Of a DNA stretch of 64,000 bases, positions 36,407-45,443 are shown piece after piece; the stretch's first letter is position 1; every line of letters starts with the position of its first letter. This DNA is from Streptomyces dangxiongensis (lineage in GTDB: Bacteria > Actinomycetota > Actinomycetes > Streptomycetales > Streptomycetaceae). The position numbers and the translations under genes were made by a program. The notes under the pieces were generated by a model, which worked only from the letters and a program-made list of their open reading frames with translations, was not told where the DNA came from and ran no database searches. Location of the stretch: NCBI RefSeq assembly GCF_003675325.1, contig NZ_CP033073.1, positions 2,976,001 to 3,040,000 of the forward strand. Direction: 5' to 3'.

Positions 36407-38179
36407 GTGCGCAAGGTGCTCATCGCCAACCGTGGCGAAATCGCTGTCCGCGTGGCCCGGGCCTGCCGGGACGCCGGGATCGCGAGCGTGGCCGTCTACG
36501 CCGACCCGGACCGGGACGCTCTGCATGTCCGCGCCGCGGATGAGGCGTTCGCCCTGGGCGGTGACACCCCGGCCACCAGCTATCTGGACATCGACAAGGT
36601 CCTGAGGGCCGCCCGGGAGTCCGGTGCGGACGCCGTCCACCCCGGATACGGCTTCCTCTCGGAGAACGCCGAATTCGCCCAGGCCGTGCTCGACGCCGGT
36701 CTGATCTGGATCGGCCCGCCCCCGCAGGCCATCCGCGACCTCGGCGACAAGGTGGCCGCCCGCCACATCGCCCAGCGCGCCGGTGCCCCCCTGGTGGCGG
36801 GCACCCCCGACCCGGTGAGCGGCGCCGACGAGGTCGTCGACTTCGCCCGGGAGAACGGCCTGCCGATCGCCATCAAGGCGGCGTTCGGCGGCGGTGGCCG
36901 CGGCCTGAAGGTCGCCCGGACGCTGGAGGAGGTCCCGGAGCTGTACGAGTCGGCCGTCCGCGAGGCGGTCGCCGCGTTCGGCCGCGGCGAGTGCTTCGTC
37001 GAGCGCTACCTCGACCGGCCCCGCCACGTGGAGACCCAGTGCCTGGCCGACAAGCACGGCAACGTCGTCGTCGTGTCCACGCGTGACTGCTCCCTCCAGC
37101 GCCGCCACCAGAAGCTGGTCGAGGAGGCCCCCGCGCCCTTCCTGTCCGAGGCGCAGATGGCGGAGCTGTACCGGGCGTCGAAGGCGATCCTGCGCGAGGC
37201 CCGCTACGAGGGCGCCGGCACGTGCGAGTTCCTCGTCGGCCAGGACGGCACCATCTCCTTCCTGGAGGTCAACACCCGCCTCCAGGTCGAGCACCCGGTG
37301 ACCGAGGAGGTCGCCGGCATCGACCTGGTGCGCGAGATGTTCCGCATCGCCGACGGCGAGGAACTCGGCTACGACGACCCGGTCCTGCGGGGACACTCCT
37401 TCGAGTTCCGCATCAACGGCGAGGACCCCGGCCGCAACTTCCTGCCCGCCCCCGGCACGGTCACCGCGTTCGCGGCGCCGTCCGGTCCCGGTGTCCGGCT
37501 GGACGCGGGCGTGGAGTCCGGCAGCGTCATCGGCCCGGCCTGGGACTCGCTGCTGGCCAAGCTGATCGTGACCGGCCGCACCCGCGCGGAGGCCCTCCAG
37601 CGGGCCGCCCGTGCCCTGGAGGAGTTCCAGGTCGAGGGCATGGCCACCGCGATCCCCTTCCACCGCAAGGTGGTCACCGACCCCGCCTTCGCCCCGGAGC
37701 TCACCGGTTCCACGGACCCCTTCACGGTCCACACCCGGTGGATCGAGACCGAGTTCGTCAACGACATCAAGCCCTTCACCGCCCCCGCCGACGCCGAGGC
37801 GGAGGAGGAGCTGGGCCGGGAGACGGTCGTCGTCGAGGTCGGCGGCAAGCGCCTGGAGGTGTCCCTGCCCTCCTCGCTCGGCATGAGCCTGGCCCGCACG
37901 GGTCTGGCGGCCGGTGCGAAGCCCAAGCGGCGGGCGGCGAAGAAGTCCGGGCCCGTCGCCTCCGGTGACACCCTCGCCTCGCCCATGCAGGGCACGATCG
38001 TCAAGATCGCGGTAGAGGAGGGCCAGGAGGTCCAGGAAGGCGATCTGGTCGTCGTCCTGGAGGCCATGAAGATGGAGCAGCCCCTCAACGCGCACAAGGC
38101 GGGCACCGTCAAGGGCCTGAGCGCCGAGGTCGGTGCGTCCGTCACGTCGGGCGCGGCGATCTGCGAGATCAAGGACTGA
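36407..38179 (+). CDS. accA2: Acyl-CoA carboxylase alpha subunit (biotin carboxylase with biotin carrier domain)
   Basis: The 590-residue protein combines biotin carboxylase ([18 protein letters not shown] at the N-terminus; ATP-grasp with [13 protein letters not shown] and [14 protein letters not shown]) and a C-terminal carrier domain with biotin attachment at Lys555 in EAMKMEQ. It supplies carboxybiotin to beta subunits such as PccB. GTG 36407 follows AAGGAGGG, and the long open frame upstream lacks similarity. A 22-bp perfect terminator stem follows at 38193-38236. In S. coelicolor this is accA2 (SCO4921). Confidence 0.94.
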   Translation: MRKVLIANRGEIAVRVARACRDAGIASVAVYADPDRDALHVRAADEAFALGGDTPATSYLDIDKVLRAARESGADAVHPGYGFLSENAEFAQAVLDAGLIWIGPPPQAIRDLGDKVAARHIAQRAGAPLVAGTPDPVSGADEVVDFARENGLPIAIKAAFGGGGRGLKVARTLEEVPELYESAVREAVAAFGRGECFVERYLDRPRHVETQCLADKHGNVVVVSTRDCSLQRRHQKLVEEAPAPFLSEAQMAELYRASKAILREARYEGAGTCEFLVGQDGTISFLEVNTRLQVEHPVTEEVAGIDLVREMFRIADGEELGYDDPVLRGHSFEFRINGEDPGRNFLPAPGTVTAFAAPSGPGVRLDAGVESGSVIGPAWDSLLAKLIVTGRTRAEALQRAARALEEFQVEGMATAIPFHRKVVTDPAFAPELTGSTDPFTVHTRWIETEFVNDIKPFTAPADAEAEEELGRETVVVEVGGKRLEVSLPSSLGMSLARTGLAAGAKPKRRAAKKSGPVASGDTLASPMQGTIVKIAVEEGQEVQEGDLVVVLEAMKMEQPLNAHKAGTVKGLSAEVGASVTSGAAICEIKD

Positions 38180-38192
38180 GCCGTAGGGCACG

Positions 38193-38236
38193 CGCGAACG
38201 CCCGGTGGACCGACGTCGGTCCACCGGGCGTTCGCG
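38193..38236. terminator. Perfect 22-bp inverted repeat after accA2
   Basis: CGCGAACGCCCGGTGGACC-GAC (38193-38214) is followed at once by its exact reverse complement (38215-38236). The only unpaired bases would be the tight ACGT turn. It lies 14 bases after the accA2 stop and ahead of the convergent deoR-family gene, so it can end both transcripts. Confidence 0.8.
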
Positions 38237-38279
38237 TCCACCCGTCACCCGTGCCGCGCCTGGCGGTGCCTGCCGGCCC

Positions 38280-38291
38280 GGGGGGGGGGGG
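38280..38291. repeat. Run of 12 G residues
   Basis: An uninterrupted poly-G of 12 lies in the gap after the accA2 terminator, just beyond the 3' end of the DeoR-family gene. Such runs are prone to sequencing error, so the exact length is unsafe. Confidence 0.7.
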
Positions 38292-38333
38292 CCGTGGGAG
38301 GCGGTGTGCCGCGGCCGGCGAGGCGTACGGCGG

Positions 38334-39266
38334 CTACCGGCGGCGCAGGTCGGCCACCCGACCCCGGTCGGACCCGGCCGACTGCTCCCCGAGCCCCGCG
38401 GAGCGGAGCGGCACGTGCCCCCTTCTGGGCCCCGGCAGGGGAGCGCGCCGCGCCGCGGGCCCTGGTTCACCCCCCGAGTTCCCGTTCGCCCCCGTCACGG
38501 CGATCTGCACCCCCTGGTCGGCGAGCGCCTGCAACTCCGTGGCGGCGCGGTCGTCGTGCGGCGGCGGCTCGTCGGTGACCAGGCGGGTGATGAGGTCCGT
38601 CGGCACGGTCTGGAACATGGTGTCCGTGCCGAGCTTGGTGTGGTCGGCGAGGACCACGACCTCCGCGGCGGCCTGCACGAGTGCCCGGTCGACGGAGGCC
38701 GAGAGCATGTTGGACGTGGACAGCCCGCGCTCGGCGGTGAGCCCGCTCCCGGACAGGAAGGCCCGGGACACGCGCAGCCCCTGGAGGGACTGCTCGGCGC
38801 CGGAGCCGACGAGGGCGTAGTTGGAGCCGCGCAGGGTGCCGCCGGTCATCACGACCTCCACCCGGTTGGCGTGGGCGAGGGCCTGGGCCACCAGCAGGGA
38901 GTTGGTGACGACGGTCAGTCCGGGCACCCGCGCGAGCCGGCGGGCCAGCTCCTGCGTGGTGGTACCCGCGCCGACCACGATGGCCTCGCCCTCTTCGACG
39001 AGGCCCGCGGCGAGGTCGGCGATGGCCGTCTTCTCGGCGGTCGCGAGATGGGATTTCTGCGGAAAGCCGGACTCTCGCGTGAACCCGCCCGGCAGTACCG
39101 CACCGCCGTGCCGGCGGTCGAGGAGTCCTTCTGCCTCCAGTGCGCGCACGTCCCGCCGTACGGTCACTTCGGAGGTCTGGACGACGCGGGCGAGTTCACG
39201 GAGCGACACGGCACCGTTCGCTCGCACCATTTCGAGGATCAATTGGCGACGTTCAGCAGCGAACAC
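38334..39266 (-). CDS. DeoR family transcriptional regulator
   Basis: A 310-residue repressor. N-terminal winged helix (RRQLILEMVRANGAVSLRELA then TSEVTVRRDVRALEAEGLL), followed by the sugar-phosphate isomerase-like effector domain (VGAGTTTQELARRLA). The effector of this family is usually a phosphorylated sugar, such as deoxyribose 5-phosphate. Its position among nucleoside catabolism genes suggests it may control some of them. GTG 39266 is the start. The last 45 residues are low complexity and basic, as seems normal for this streptomycete version. Imperfect palindrome at 39314-39333 may be its own operator. Confidence 0.87.
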   Translation of the reverse strand: MFAAERRQLILEMVRANGAVSLRELARVVQTSEVTVRRDVRALEAEGLLDRRHGGAVLPGGFTRESGFPQKSHLATAEKTAIADLAAGLVEEGEAIVVGAGTTTQELARRLARVPGLTVVTNSLLVAQALAHANRVEVVMTGGTLRGSNYALVGSGAEQSLQGLRVSRAFLSGSGLTAERGLSTSNMLSASVDRALVQAAAEVVVLADHTKLGTDTMFQTVPTDLITRLVTDEPPPHDDRAATELQALADQGVQIAVTGANGNSGGEPGPAARRAPLPGPRRGHVPLRSAGLGEQSAGSDRGRVADLRRR

Positions 39267-39313
39267 GAAACTGACAGTAACCCCAGCGACCGTCTGGTTT
39301 CAGCAGTATGCGC

Positions 39314-39333
39314 CGAATAACAGAAGTTGTTCG
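39314..39333. promoter_or_regulatory. Imperfect palindrome upstream of the DeoR-family gene
   Basis: CGAATAACAG-AAGTTGTTCG has outer arms matching in 7 of 10 positions, resembling DeoR-type operators (CGAA...TTCG). It is 47-67 bases upstream of the regulator start and could be an autoregulatory site. It has no similarity to the CTACGCGCGTAG palindrome found elsewhere in the window. Confidence 0.35.
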
Positions 39334-39433
39334 CATGGTGGGGGCGGAGGTGATATAGGGCCTATCCGCCCCGACTATGCCGTACGCACACGCCACGACT
39401 CTTCGTGACCGGCGGGCCGCCGGATCCGGCCGG

Positions 39434-40882
39434 TCAGGCCTCGGCGCCCGCCTTGCGCGTGTGGAGCTGCCGGGCGACCTCCGCGATCGACCCCGAGAGC
39501 GAGGGGTACACCGTGAAGGCCTTCGCGATCTGCTCGACCGTCAGATTGTTGTCGACGGCGATCGAGATGGGGTGGATGAGTTCCGAGGCGCGCGGCGCGA
39601 CGACCACACCGCCGACGACGATGCCCGTGCCCGGCCGGCAGAGGATCTTCACGAAGCCGTCCCGGATGCCCTGCATCTTCGCGCGCGGGTTGCGCAGGAG
39701 GGGCAGCTTCACGACCCGGGCGTCGATCTTGCCCGCGTCGACGTCCGACTGCGTGTAGCCGACGGTGGCGATCTCGGGGTCGGTGAAGACGTTGGAGGAG
39801 ACCGTCTTCAGGTTCAGCGGGGTCACCGCGTCGCCGAGGAAGTGGTACATGGCGATGCGTCCCTGCATGGCGGCGACGGACGCGAGGGCGAACACACCCG
39901 TCACGTCACCGGCCGCGTAGACACCGGGAGCGGTCGTCCTGGACACCTTGTCGGTCCAGATGTGCCCCGACTCGCGCAGCTTGACGCCGGCCTCCTCCAG
40001 GCCCAGCCCCGCGCTGTTCGGGACGGCGCCGACGGCCATCAGGCAGTGGGAGCCGGTGATGACCCGGCCGTCGGCCAGCGTCACCTCGACCCGGTCGCCG
40101 ACGCGCTTGGCGGACTGCGCGCGGGAGCGGGCCATGACGTTCATGCCGCGGCGCCGGAAGACGTCCTCCAGGACGACGGCGGCGTCCGGGTCCTCCCCGG
40201 GCAGCACCCGGTCCCGGGACGACACCAGGGTGACCTTCGACCCGAGGGCCTGGTAGGCGCCCGCGAACTCGGCACCGGTCACACCGGAACCGACCACGAT
40301 CAGCTCTTCCGGCAGCTCGGTGAGGTCGTAGACCTGCGTCCAGTTCAGGATGCGCTCGCCGTCGGGCTGCGCGTCCGGCAGCTCGCGCGGGTGACCGCCG
40401 GTGGCGATGAGGACGGCGTCGGCGTCGAGGGTCTCCTCGCTGCCGTCGGCGGTGCTGACGACGACCTTGCGGGACCCGTCGAGGGCCTGCATGCCGTCCA
40501 GCCGGCCCCGTCCGCGCATGACCCGGGCGCCGGCGCGGGTGACGGAGGCGGTGATGTCGTGGGACTGGGCGAGCGCGAGGCGTTTCACCCGGCGGTTGAC
40601 CTTGCCCAGGTCCACACCGACCACCCGGGCCGCCTGCTCCAGGGGCGGGGTGTCGTCGGCGACGATGATGCCCAGCTCCTCGTAGGAGGAGTCGAAGGTG
40701 GTCATCACCTCGGCCGTTGCGATTAGGGTCTTCGACGGCACGCAGTCGGTCAGCACCGACGCCCCGCCCAGACCGTCGCAGTCGACGACGGTCACCTCCG
40801 CGCCGAGCTGGGCGGCCACCAGGGCCGCCTCGTATCCGCCGGGTCCGCCACCGATGATCACGATCCGAGTCACGTACCCCAT
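39434..40882 (-). CDS. lpdA: NAD(P)H-quinone dehydrogenase of the flavoprotein disulfide reductase family (LpdA type)
   Basis: A 482-residue FAD enzyme with [18 protein letters not shown] at the start, a second dinucleotide motif [13 protein letters not shown] and [16 protein letters not shown]. In place of the redox CxxxxC of lipoamide dehydrogenase it has [11 protein letters not shown], keeping one cysteine only. That is how Mycobacterium tuberculosis LpdA (Rv3303c) looks, which reduces quinones instead of lipoamide. So the dihydrolipoamide dehydrogenase label often given here is unlikely. Start ATG 40882; GTG 40873 is possible. Confidence 0.87.
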   Translation of the reverse strand: MGYVTRIVIIGGGPGGYEAALVAAQLGAEVTVVDCDGLGGASVLTDCVPSKTLIATAEVMTTFDSSYEELGIIVADDTPPLEQAARVVGVDLGKVNRRVKRLALAQSHDITASVTRAGARVMRGRGRLDGMQALDGSRKVVVSTADGSEETLDADAVLIATGGHPRELPDAQPDGERILNWTQVYDLTELPEELIVVGSGVTGAEFAGAYQALGSKVTLVSSRDRVLPGEDPDAAVVLEDVFRRRGMNVMARSRAQSAKRVGDRVEVTLADGRVITGSHCLMAVGAVPNSAGLGLEEAGVKLRESGHIWTDKVSRTTAPGVYAAGDVTGVFALASVAAMQGRIAMYHFLGDAVTPLNLKTVSSNVFTDPEIATVGYTQSDVDAGKIDARVVKLPLLRNPRAKMQGIRDGFVKILCRPGTGIVVGGVVVAPRASELIHPISIAVDNNLTVEQIAKAFTVYPSLSGSIAEVARQLHTRKAGAEA

Positions 40883-40978
40883 TGTCCCGCACGCTTCAAG
40901 GTGCTACTGCCCGGGGGCGTCACAGGCGCACTCCCGGGTCGCGGGAGGCGTGCGGTGCGGCTGCCGTACCCTCTGTCC

Positions 40979-41416
40979 ATGGCGCTCTATGCCGCGTACG
41001 CCGGCAACCTCGACGCGCGGCTGATGTCCCGCCGCGCCCCGCACTCCCCGCTGCGCGCCACCGGCTGGCTGAACGGCTGGCGGCTGACCTTCGGCGGCGA
41101 GCAGCTCGGCTGGGAGGGCGCGCTGGCGACGATCGTCGAGGACCCGCTGGCGCAGGTCTTCGTCGGCCTGTACGACCTCGCGCCCATGGACGAGGAGTCG
41201 CTCGACCGGTGGGAGGGCGTCGGCCTCGGGATCTACCGGCGCGTACGCGTGCGCGCGCACACCCTGGACGGCGAGGAACCGTCGTGGGCGTACGTCCTCG
41301 ACGGATACGAGGGCGGTCTGCCCTCCGCCCGCTACCTCGGCGAGATCGCCGACGCCGCGGAGTCGGCGGGCGCTCCGCACGACTACGTGATGGAGCTGCG
41401 CAAGCGCCCCTGCTGA
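40979..41416 (+). CDS. Gamma-glutamylcyclotransferase-like protein
   Basis: A 145-residue protein with the AIG2/gamma-glutamylcyclotransferase fold: [18 protein letters not shown] at the start corresponds to the substrate loop YxxGSN-type region, here changed to YAGN, and the putative catalytic Glu lies near [15 protein letters not shown]. Family members cyclise gamma-glutamyl amines or peptides. ATG 40979 is the likely start, 96 bases from the divergent flavoprotein gene. Substrate is unknown. Confidence 0.8.
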   Translation: MALYAAYAGNLDARLMSRRAPHSPLRATGWLNGWRLTFGGEQLGWEGALATIVEDPLAQVFVGLYDLAPMDEESLDRWEGVGLGIYRRVRVRAHTLDGEEPSWAYVLDGYEGGLPSARYLGEIADAAESAGAPHDYVMELRKRPC

Positions 41417-41537
41417 GCCGGCCCCCGCAGGACCGGCGCCTGTCCTGTTCAGCGGTTTTGCGCCGTCTTCCGCCGCTTTCGCCCGCCCTTCGTGGAAAAC
41501 GACAAGACAACGAAGCGATTCCCGTGGGGTCTGTCAT

Positions 41538-41549
41538 CTACGCGCGTAG
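41538..41549. promoter_or_regulatory. CTACGCGCGTAG palindrome upstream of punA
   Basis: Perfect 12-bp palindrome identical to those before deoC and add. A -10-like TACTCT is at 41562-41567 and the GTG start of punA is at 41575, seven bases beyond, so transcription probably begins on the start codon. Confidence 0.75.
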
Positions 41550-41574
41550 GCGAAGACCGGTTACTCTCGACGGC

Positions 41575-42399
41575 GTGAACGCATCTCTCCTTCCGGACGA
41601 CATCCAGGGCGACCCCTACGCCGCCGCCGACGCCGCCGCCGCGCGCCTGCGCGCGCTGACCGGTGCCGAGACCCACGACGTCGCCCTCGTGATGGGCTCC
41701 GGCTGGGCTCCGGCCGTCGACGCCCTGGGCGCCCCCGACGCCGAGTTCCAGGTCACCGAGCTGCCCGGCTTCCCGCCGCCGGCCGTCGAGGGGCACGGCG
41801 GCAAGGTCCGCTCGTACACCTTCGGTGCCAAGCGGGCCCTGGTCTTCCTGGGCCGCACCCACTACTACGAGGGCCGTGGCGTCGCCGCCGTCGCCCACGG
41901 GGTGCGTACCGCCGTCGCCGCCGGCTGCAAGACCATCGTGCTCACCAACGGCTGCGGCGGTCTGCGCGAGGGCATGCGCCCCGGCCAGCCCGTGCTGATC
42001 AGCGACCACATCAACCTGACGGCGACCTCCCCGATCGTCGGCGCGAACTTCGTCGACCTGACGGACCTCTACTCGCCCCGCCTGCGCGCCCTGTGCAAGG
42101 AGATCGACCCCACGCTGGAGGAGGGCGTCTACGCCCAGTTCCCCGGCCCGCACTACGAGACCCCGGCCGAGATCCGCATGGCCCGCGTCATCGGCGCGGA
42201 CCTGGTGGGCATGTCCACGGTCCTGGAGGCCATCGCCGCCCGCGAGGCCGGCGCCGAGGTCCTGGGCATCTCCCTGGTCACCAACCTCGCCGCGGGCATG
42301 ACCGGCGAGCCCCTCAACCACGAGGAGGTCCTCCAGGCCGGCCGCGACTCGGCCGCCCGGATGGGCCAGCTACTGGGCCAGGTACTGGGCCGCATCTGA
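41575..42399 (+). CDS. punA: Purine nucleoside phosphorylase
   Basis: Cleaves purine (deoxy)nucleosides with phosphate to the base and (deoxy)ribose 1-phosphate. The 274-residue product is the trimeric type: [12 protein letters not shown] phosphate loop, GRTHYYEGR, and [15 protein letters not shown], plus the purine-site region [17 protein letters not shown] 41575 is the start because of a -10 hexamer just before it and no ribosome binding site. It shares its upstream palindrome with deoC and add. A 30-bp triple repeat follows its stop. Confidence 0.93.
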   Translation: MNASLLPDDIQGDPYAAADAAAARLRALTGAETHDVALVMGSGWAPAVDALGAPDAEFQVTELPGFPPPAVEGHGGKVRSYTFGAKRALVFLGRTHYYEGRGVAAVAHGVRTAVAAGCKTIVLTNGCGGLREGMRPGQPVLISDHINLTATSPIVGANFVDLTDLYSPRLRALCKEIDPTLEEGVYAQFPGPHYETPAEIRMARVIGADLVGMSTVLEAIAAREAGAEVLGISLVTNLAAGMTGEPLNHEEVLQAGRDSAARMGQLLGQVLGRI

Positions 42400-42438
42400 G
42401 CTGCGGCGCGGTACTCGCGTCGCGTTCAGGAGACGCGG

Positions 42439-42528
42439 CTGCCGCGTCCTGCGTCGAGCGGGAGGCGGCTGCCGCGCTCTGCGTCGCGCGGGGCGCGGCA
42501 GGCGCGTCCTGCGTCGAGCGGGGCGTCG
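42439..42528. repeat. Three 30-bp tandem repeats after punA
   Basis: Units at 42439-42468, 42469-42498 and 42499-42528 share the core GCGTCCTGCGTCGAGCGGG with a few changes. The array starts 39 bases after the punA stop. In one frame it would read as CVER/CVAR repeats, but no start codon fits. A hairpin with a T-rich loop follows at 42554-42578. Confidence 0.7.
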
Positions 42529-42553
42529 GGTACCGCCGGTGGCCGGGGGGCCG

Positions 42554-42578
42554 CTCGGTCGTTTTTCAGCCGACCGAG
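42554..42578 (+). terminator. Hairpin after punA repeats
   Basis: CTCGGTCG (42554-42561) pairs with CGACCGAG (42571-42578) around TTTTTCAGC. A second GC hairpin of the common streptomycete type (GGTCCGGGGGC...GCCCCC...GGACC) lies at 42605-42632, directly before the next gene. Confidence 0.5.
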
Positions 42579-42661
42579 TCGGGTCGTGGGTGGGCAAGGA
42601 CGGGGGTCCGGGGGCGCAGCCCCCAGCGGACCAGGCAAACACAGGAGAGGTTGATCCCAAG

Positions 42662-44308
42662 GTGCACGACGATCTCATCGCCCGGGCCAAGGCATGGCTG
42701 GCCGAGGACCCCGACGCGGAGACCCGTGAGGAACTCGCCGAGCTGATCGACGCCGGGGACGTGCCCGAGCTGTCGGCCCGCTTCTCCGGCACGCTCCAGT
42801 TCGGCACCGCCGGCCTGCGCGGCGAACTCGGCGCCGGCCCCATGCGCATGAACCGCGGCGTCGTCATCCGCGCCGCCGCGGGCCTCGCCGCGTACCTGAA
42901 GAAGAACGGGACCCCCCACGGGGACGAGGGCGCCGGGCTCGTCGTCATCGGCTACGACGCCCGCCACAAGTCCGCCGACTTCGCCCGCGACACCGCCGCC
43001 GTGATGACCGGCGCCGGCCTGCGCGCGGCCGTACTCCCGCGCCCCCTGCCCACGCCCGTGCTGGCGTTCGCCATACGGCACCTCGGCGCGGTCGCGGGCG
43101 TGGAGGTCACCGCCAGCCACAACCCGCCCCGGGACAACGGCTACAAGGTGTACCTCGGCGACGGCTCCCAGATCGTCCCGCCCGCCGACGCGGAGATCGC
43201 CGCCGAGATCGACGCGATCGCCTCCCTGCACGACGTACCGCGCCCGGAGTCCGGCTGGGAGACCCTGGACGACGCGGTCCTGGACGCCTATCTGGCCCGT
43301 ACGGACGCCGTCCTGGGCGCCGGCTCCCCGCGTACCGCCCGCACGGTGTACACGGCGATGCACGGCGTCGGCAGGGACGTCCTGCTGGCCGCCTTCGCCC
43401 GCGCCGGCTTCCCCGAGCCGGTGCTGGTCGCCGAGCAGGCCGACCCGGACCCGGACTTCCCGACGGTCGCGTTCCCGAACCCGGAGGAGCCGGGCGCGAT
43501 GGACCTGGCGTTCGCGCGGGCCCGGGCCACCGACCCGGACCTGGTCATCGCCAACGACCCGGACGCGGACCGCTGCGCGGTGGCCGTGAAGGACGGCGGC
43601 GACTGGCGCATGCTGCGCGGTGACGAGGTCGGCGCCCTGCTCGCCGCCCACCTGGTCCGCCGCGGCGCGCGGGGCACCTTCGCCGAGTCGATCGTCTCCT
43701 CCTCCCTCCTCGGCCGGATCGCCGGCAAGGCGGGGCTGCCGTACGAGGAGACGCTGACCGGCTTCAAGTGGATCGCCCGTGTCGACGGCCTGCGCTACGG
43801 CTACGAGGAGGCCCTCGGCTACTGCGTGGACCCGGAGGGCGTGCGCGACAAGGACGGCATCACCGCCGCGCTGGCGATCACCGAGCTGGCGTCCGTGCTC
43901 AAGGAGGAGGGCCGTACGCTGCTCGACCTCCTCGACGACCTGGCCGTCGAGCACGGCCTGCACGCCACCGACCAGCTTTCGGTCCGCGTCCAGGACCTCT
44001 CCCTCATCGCCGACGCGATGCGCCGCCTGCGCGAGCAGCCGCCGGCGGAGCTGGCCGGTCTGCCGGTCACCCTGGCCGAGGACCTCAGCCGGGGCACGGA
44101 CCGGCTGCCGCCCACCGACGGCCTGCGCTACACCCTCACCGGCGCCCGTGTCATCGTCCGTCCCAGCGGCACGGAACCGAAGCTGAAGTGCTACCTGGAG
44201 GTCGTCGTACCGGTAGCGGACCACGCCGGCCTGCCGGCCGCCCGGGCCCGCGCGGCCGAGCTGCTGGACGCCGTCAGGCGGGACCTGTCGGCGGCTGCCG
44301 GCATCTGA
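42662..44308 (+). CDS. Phospho-sugar mutase, PGM2-like (probable phosphopentomutase)
   Basis: A 548-residue alpha-phosphohexomutase-superfamily enzyme. Motifs: phosphoserine loop TASHNPPRDNGYKVY, metal loop NDPDADRC, sugar loop and phosphate loop RPSGTEPKLK. The N-terminus (FGTAGLRGELGAGPMRMN) is the form seen in the PGM2 branch, whose human member is a phosphopentomutase. Streptomycete genes of this type are usually labelled phosphomannomutase. Its place between punA and deoC, and the lack of any deoB in the window, suggest it turns (deoxy)ribose 1-phosphate into the 5-phosphate. GTG 42662 follows GGAGAGG. Confidence 0.88.
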   Translation: MHDDLIARAKAWLAEDPDAETREELAELIDAGDVPELSARFSGTLQFGTAGLRGELGAGPMRMNRGVVIRAAAGLAAYLKKNGTPHGDEGAGLVVIGYDARHKSADFARDTAAVMTGAGLRAAVLPRPLPTPVLAFAIRHLGAVAGVEVTASHNPPRDNGYKVYLGDGSQIVPPADAEIAAEIDAIASLHDVPRPESGWETLDDAVLDAYLARTDAVLGAGSPRTARTVYTAMHGVGRDVLLAAFARAGFPEPVLVAEQADPDPDFPTVAFPNPEEPGAMDLAFARARATDPDLVIANDPDADRCAVAVKDGGDWRMLRGDEVGALLAAHLVRRGARGTFAESIVSSSLLGRIAGKAGLPYEETLTGFKWIARVDGLRYGYEEALGYCVDPEGVRDKDGITAALAITELASVLKEEGRTLLDLLDDLAVEHGLHATDQLSVRVQDLSLIADAMRRLREQPPAELAGLPVTLAEDLSRGTDRLPPTDGLRYTLTGARVIVRPSGTEPKLKCYLEVVVPVADHAGLPAARARAAELLDAVRRDLSAAAGI

Positions 44309-44370
44309 CGCCCGGACCGCCCGCCGGTGTGCCCCGAGGGCCCCGGCGGGCACTCGCCCGGCCAGTCCCG

Positions 44371-44550
44371 CACCCGGCCACCCGCCCATCCGGCAACCCG
44401 GCGGCCGAACACCCCGTCACCCGGCCACCCGCCCATCCGGCAACCCGGCGGCTGGACACCCCGTCACCTGACCATCCGGCCACTGGGTCACCCAGCCGTC
44501 TGACCATCCGGCCATCCGGCCACCCGGCCACCCGGCCATCCGGTCACCCG
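44371..44550. repeat. 47-bp tandem duplication plus decayed copies
   Basis: A 47-bp unit at 44371-44417 is repeated at 44418-44464 with two mismatches. Fragments of it (CCATCCGGCCA, ACCCGGCCA) continue to about 44550. The array fills the gap between two convergent genes and has no gene in it. Confidence 0.7.
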
Positions 44551-44581
44551 GCGACCCCGGCCTGCCCCCCCGTAGGCCGCC

Positions 44582-45292
44582 TCAGCCCACAGCCAGCAGG
44601 ATCGCCAGCAGTACGGCCCCCGCCACCGCGGGTGCGGCCACCTCGTACGCCCAGCGGACCGTCGGCTCGCCCTGGGCCTGGTCGGCCTCGCAGCGCCGGT
44701 CCCTCACTTCCCTCAGATGGTCCATGATCTGGTCGCTCTGCGCCCGGCCCGGCCCGGTCTCGCCGCCGCGCAGGCCGAACCCGCCGAAGCCGAAGCCGCT
44801 CGGTGCGAGCCCGCCGCCCCCGGCGCCGAAGCCGCCCGGCGTGACGCCGCGCGCCGCGTCGGCCGCCGCCCGCTGCTGCCGGCGGGCCGCCTTCTTGCGG
44901 GCCCGCAGGGAGACGGGTACGGCCCATAGCTGGTACTTGGCGCCGGACCTGGCGACGACCTCGTTGGTGAAGCCGGAGCGCAGGGCGGTGACCTCGCCCC
45001 AGGGCAGGGTGATCACGCGGAAGGGGTTGCGGACCCGCAGCCGGTCCTCGTTGGCGAAGACCGCCGGGCGCAGCGTGAAGGCGATCAGCAGCGGCAGGAT
45101 CAGGATCATCGCGGCCAGCGCCAGCCAGGGGGTGCGGCCGTGGCCCTTGAACAGGGCGTCGAAACCCAGCCACAGCACGACCACGAGCAGCAGCGCACCG
45201 CCGGTGAGCGCCAGGGGCGAGCGGTAGACCCGGTCCTTGACGACGGGTGCCGGCGGCTGTGCCGCGGGGGACGGGTGGTCGGGGGTGGTCAT
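44582..45292 (-). CDS. PH-domain-like membrane protein with Gly-rich loop
   Basis: A 236-residue protein with two N-terminal membrane helices (LALTGGALLLVVVLWLGF; LALAAMILILPLLIAF), a bacterial PH-like (DUF2581-type) segment (RVRNPFRVITLPWGEVTALRS), a glycine/phenylalanine-rich loop (GGFGAGGGGLAPSGFGF), a short charged helix and a C-terminal helix (AAPAVAGAVLLAILLAV). Such proteins are common and of unknown function in Streptomyces. ATG 45292 follows GGGGGTGG. Divergent from deoC. Confidence 0.75.
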   Translation of the reverse strand: MTTPDHPSPAAQPPAPVVKDRVYRSPLALTGGALLLVVVLWLGFDALFKGHGRTPWLALAAMILILPLLIAFTLRPAVFANEDRLRVRNPFRVITLPWGEVTALRSGFTNEVVARSGAKYQLWAVPVSLRARKKAARRQQRAAADAARGVTPGGFGAGGGGLAPSGFGFGGFGLRGGETGPGRAQSDQIMDHLREVRDRRCEADQAQGEPTVRWAYEVAAPAVAGAVLLAILLAVG

Positions 45293-45418
45293 GGCCCCGA
45301 TTCTGCCCGACACCGCAGGCGGCGCGGCCACCGCCCGGCAACCGGCGCCCATCCGTGATGTGTGCGACGGTGCCGGGCGGTGGTAGGGAGCCCGGACGGG
45401 AGCGGGGGTGTACAGCCG

Positions 45419-45430
45419 CTACGCGCGTAG
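45419..45430. promoter_or_regulatory. CTACGCGCGTAG palindrome upstream of deoC
   Basis: Perfect 12-bp palindrome, the second of three in the window. Only one base separates it from a -10-like TATGCT (45432-45437); the GTG of deoC is six bases later, at 45444. A repressor here would overlap the -10 region. Confidence 0.75.
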
Positions 45431-45443
45431 ATATGCTCGTCTG

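Noticed and set aside
42539..42661. N-terminal extension of the phospho-sugar mutase
   Set aside because: It would run through a hairpin and the ribosome binding site region; similarity begins only after GTG 42662.
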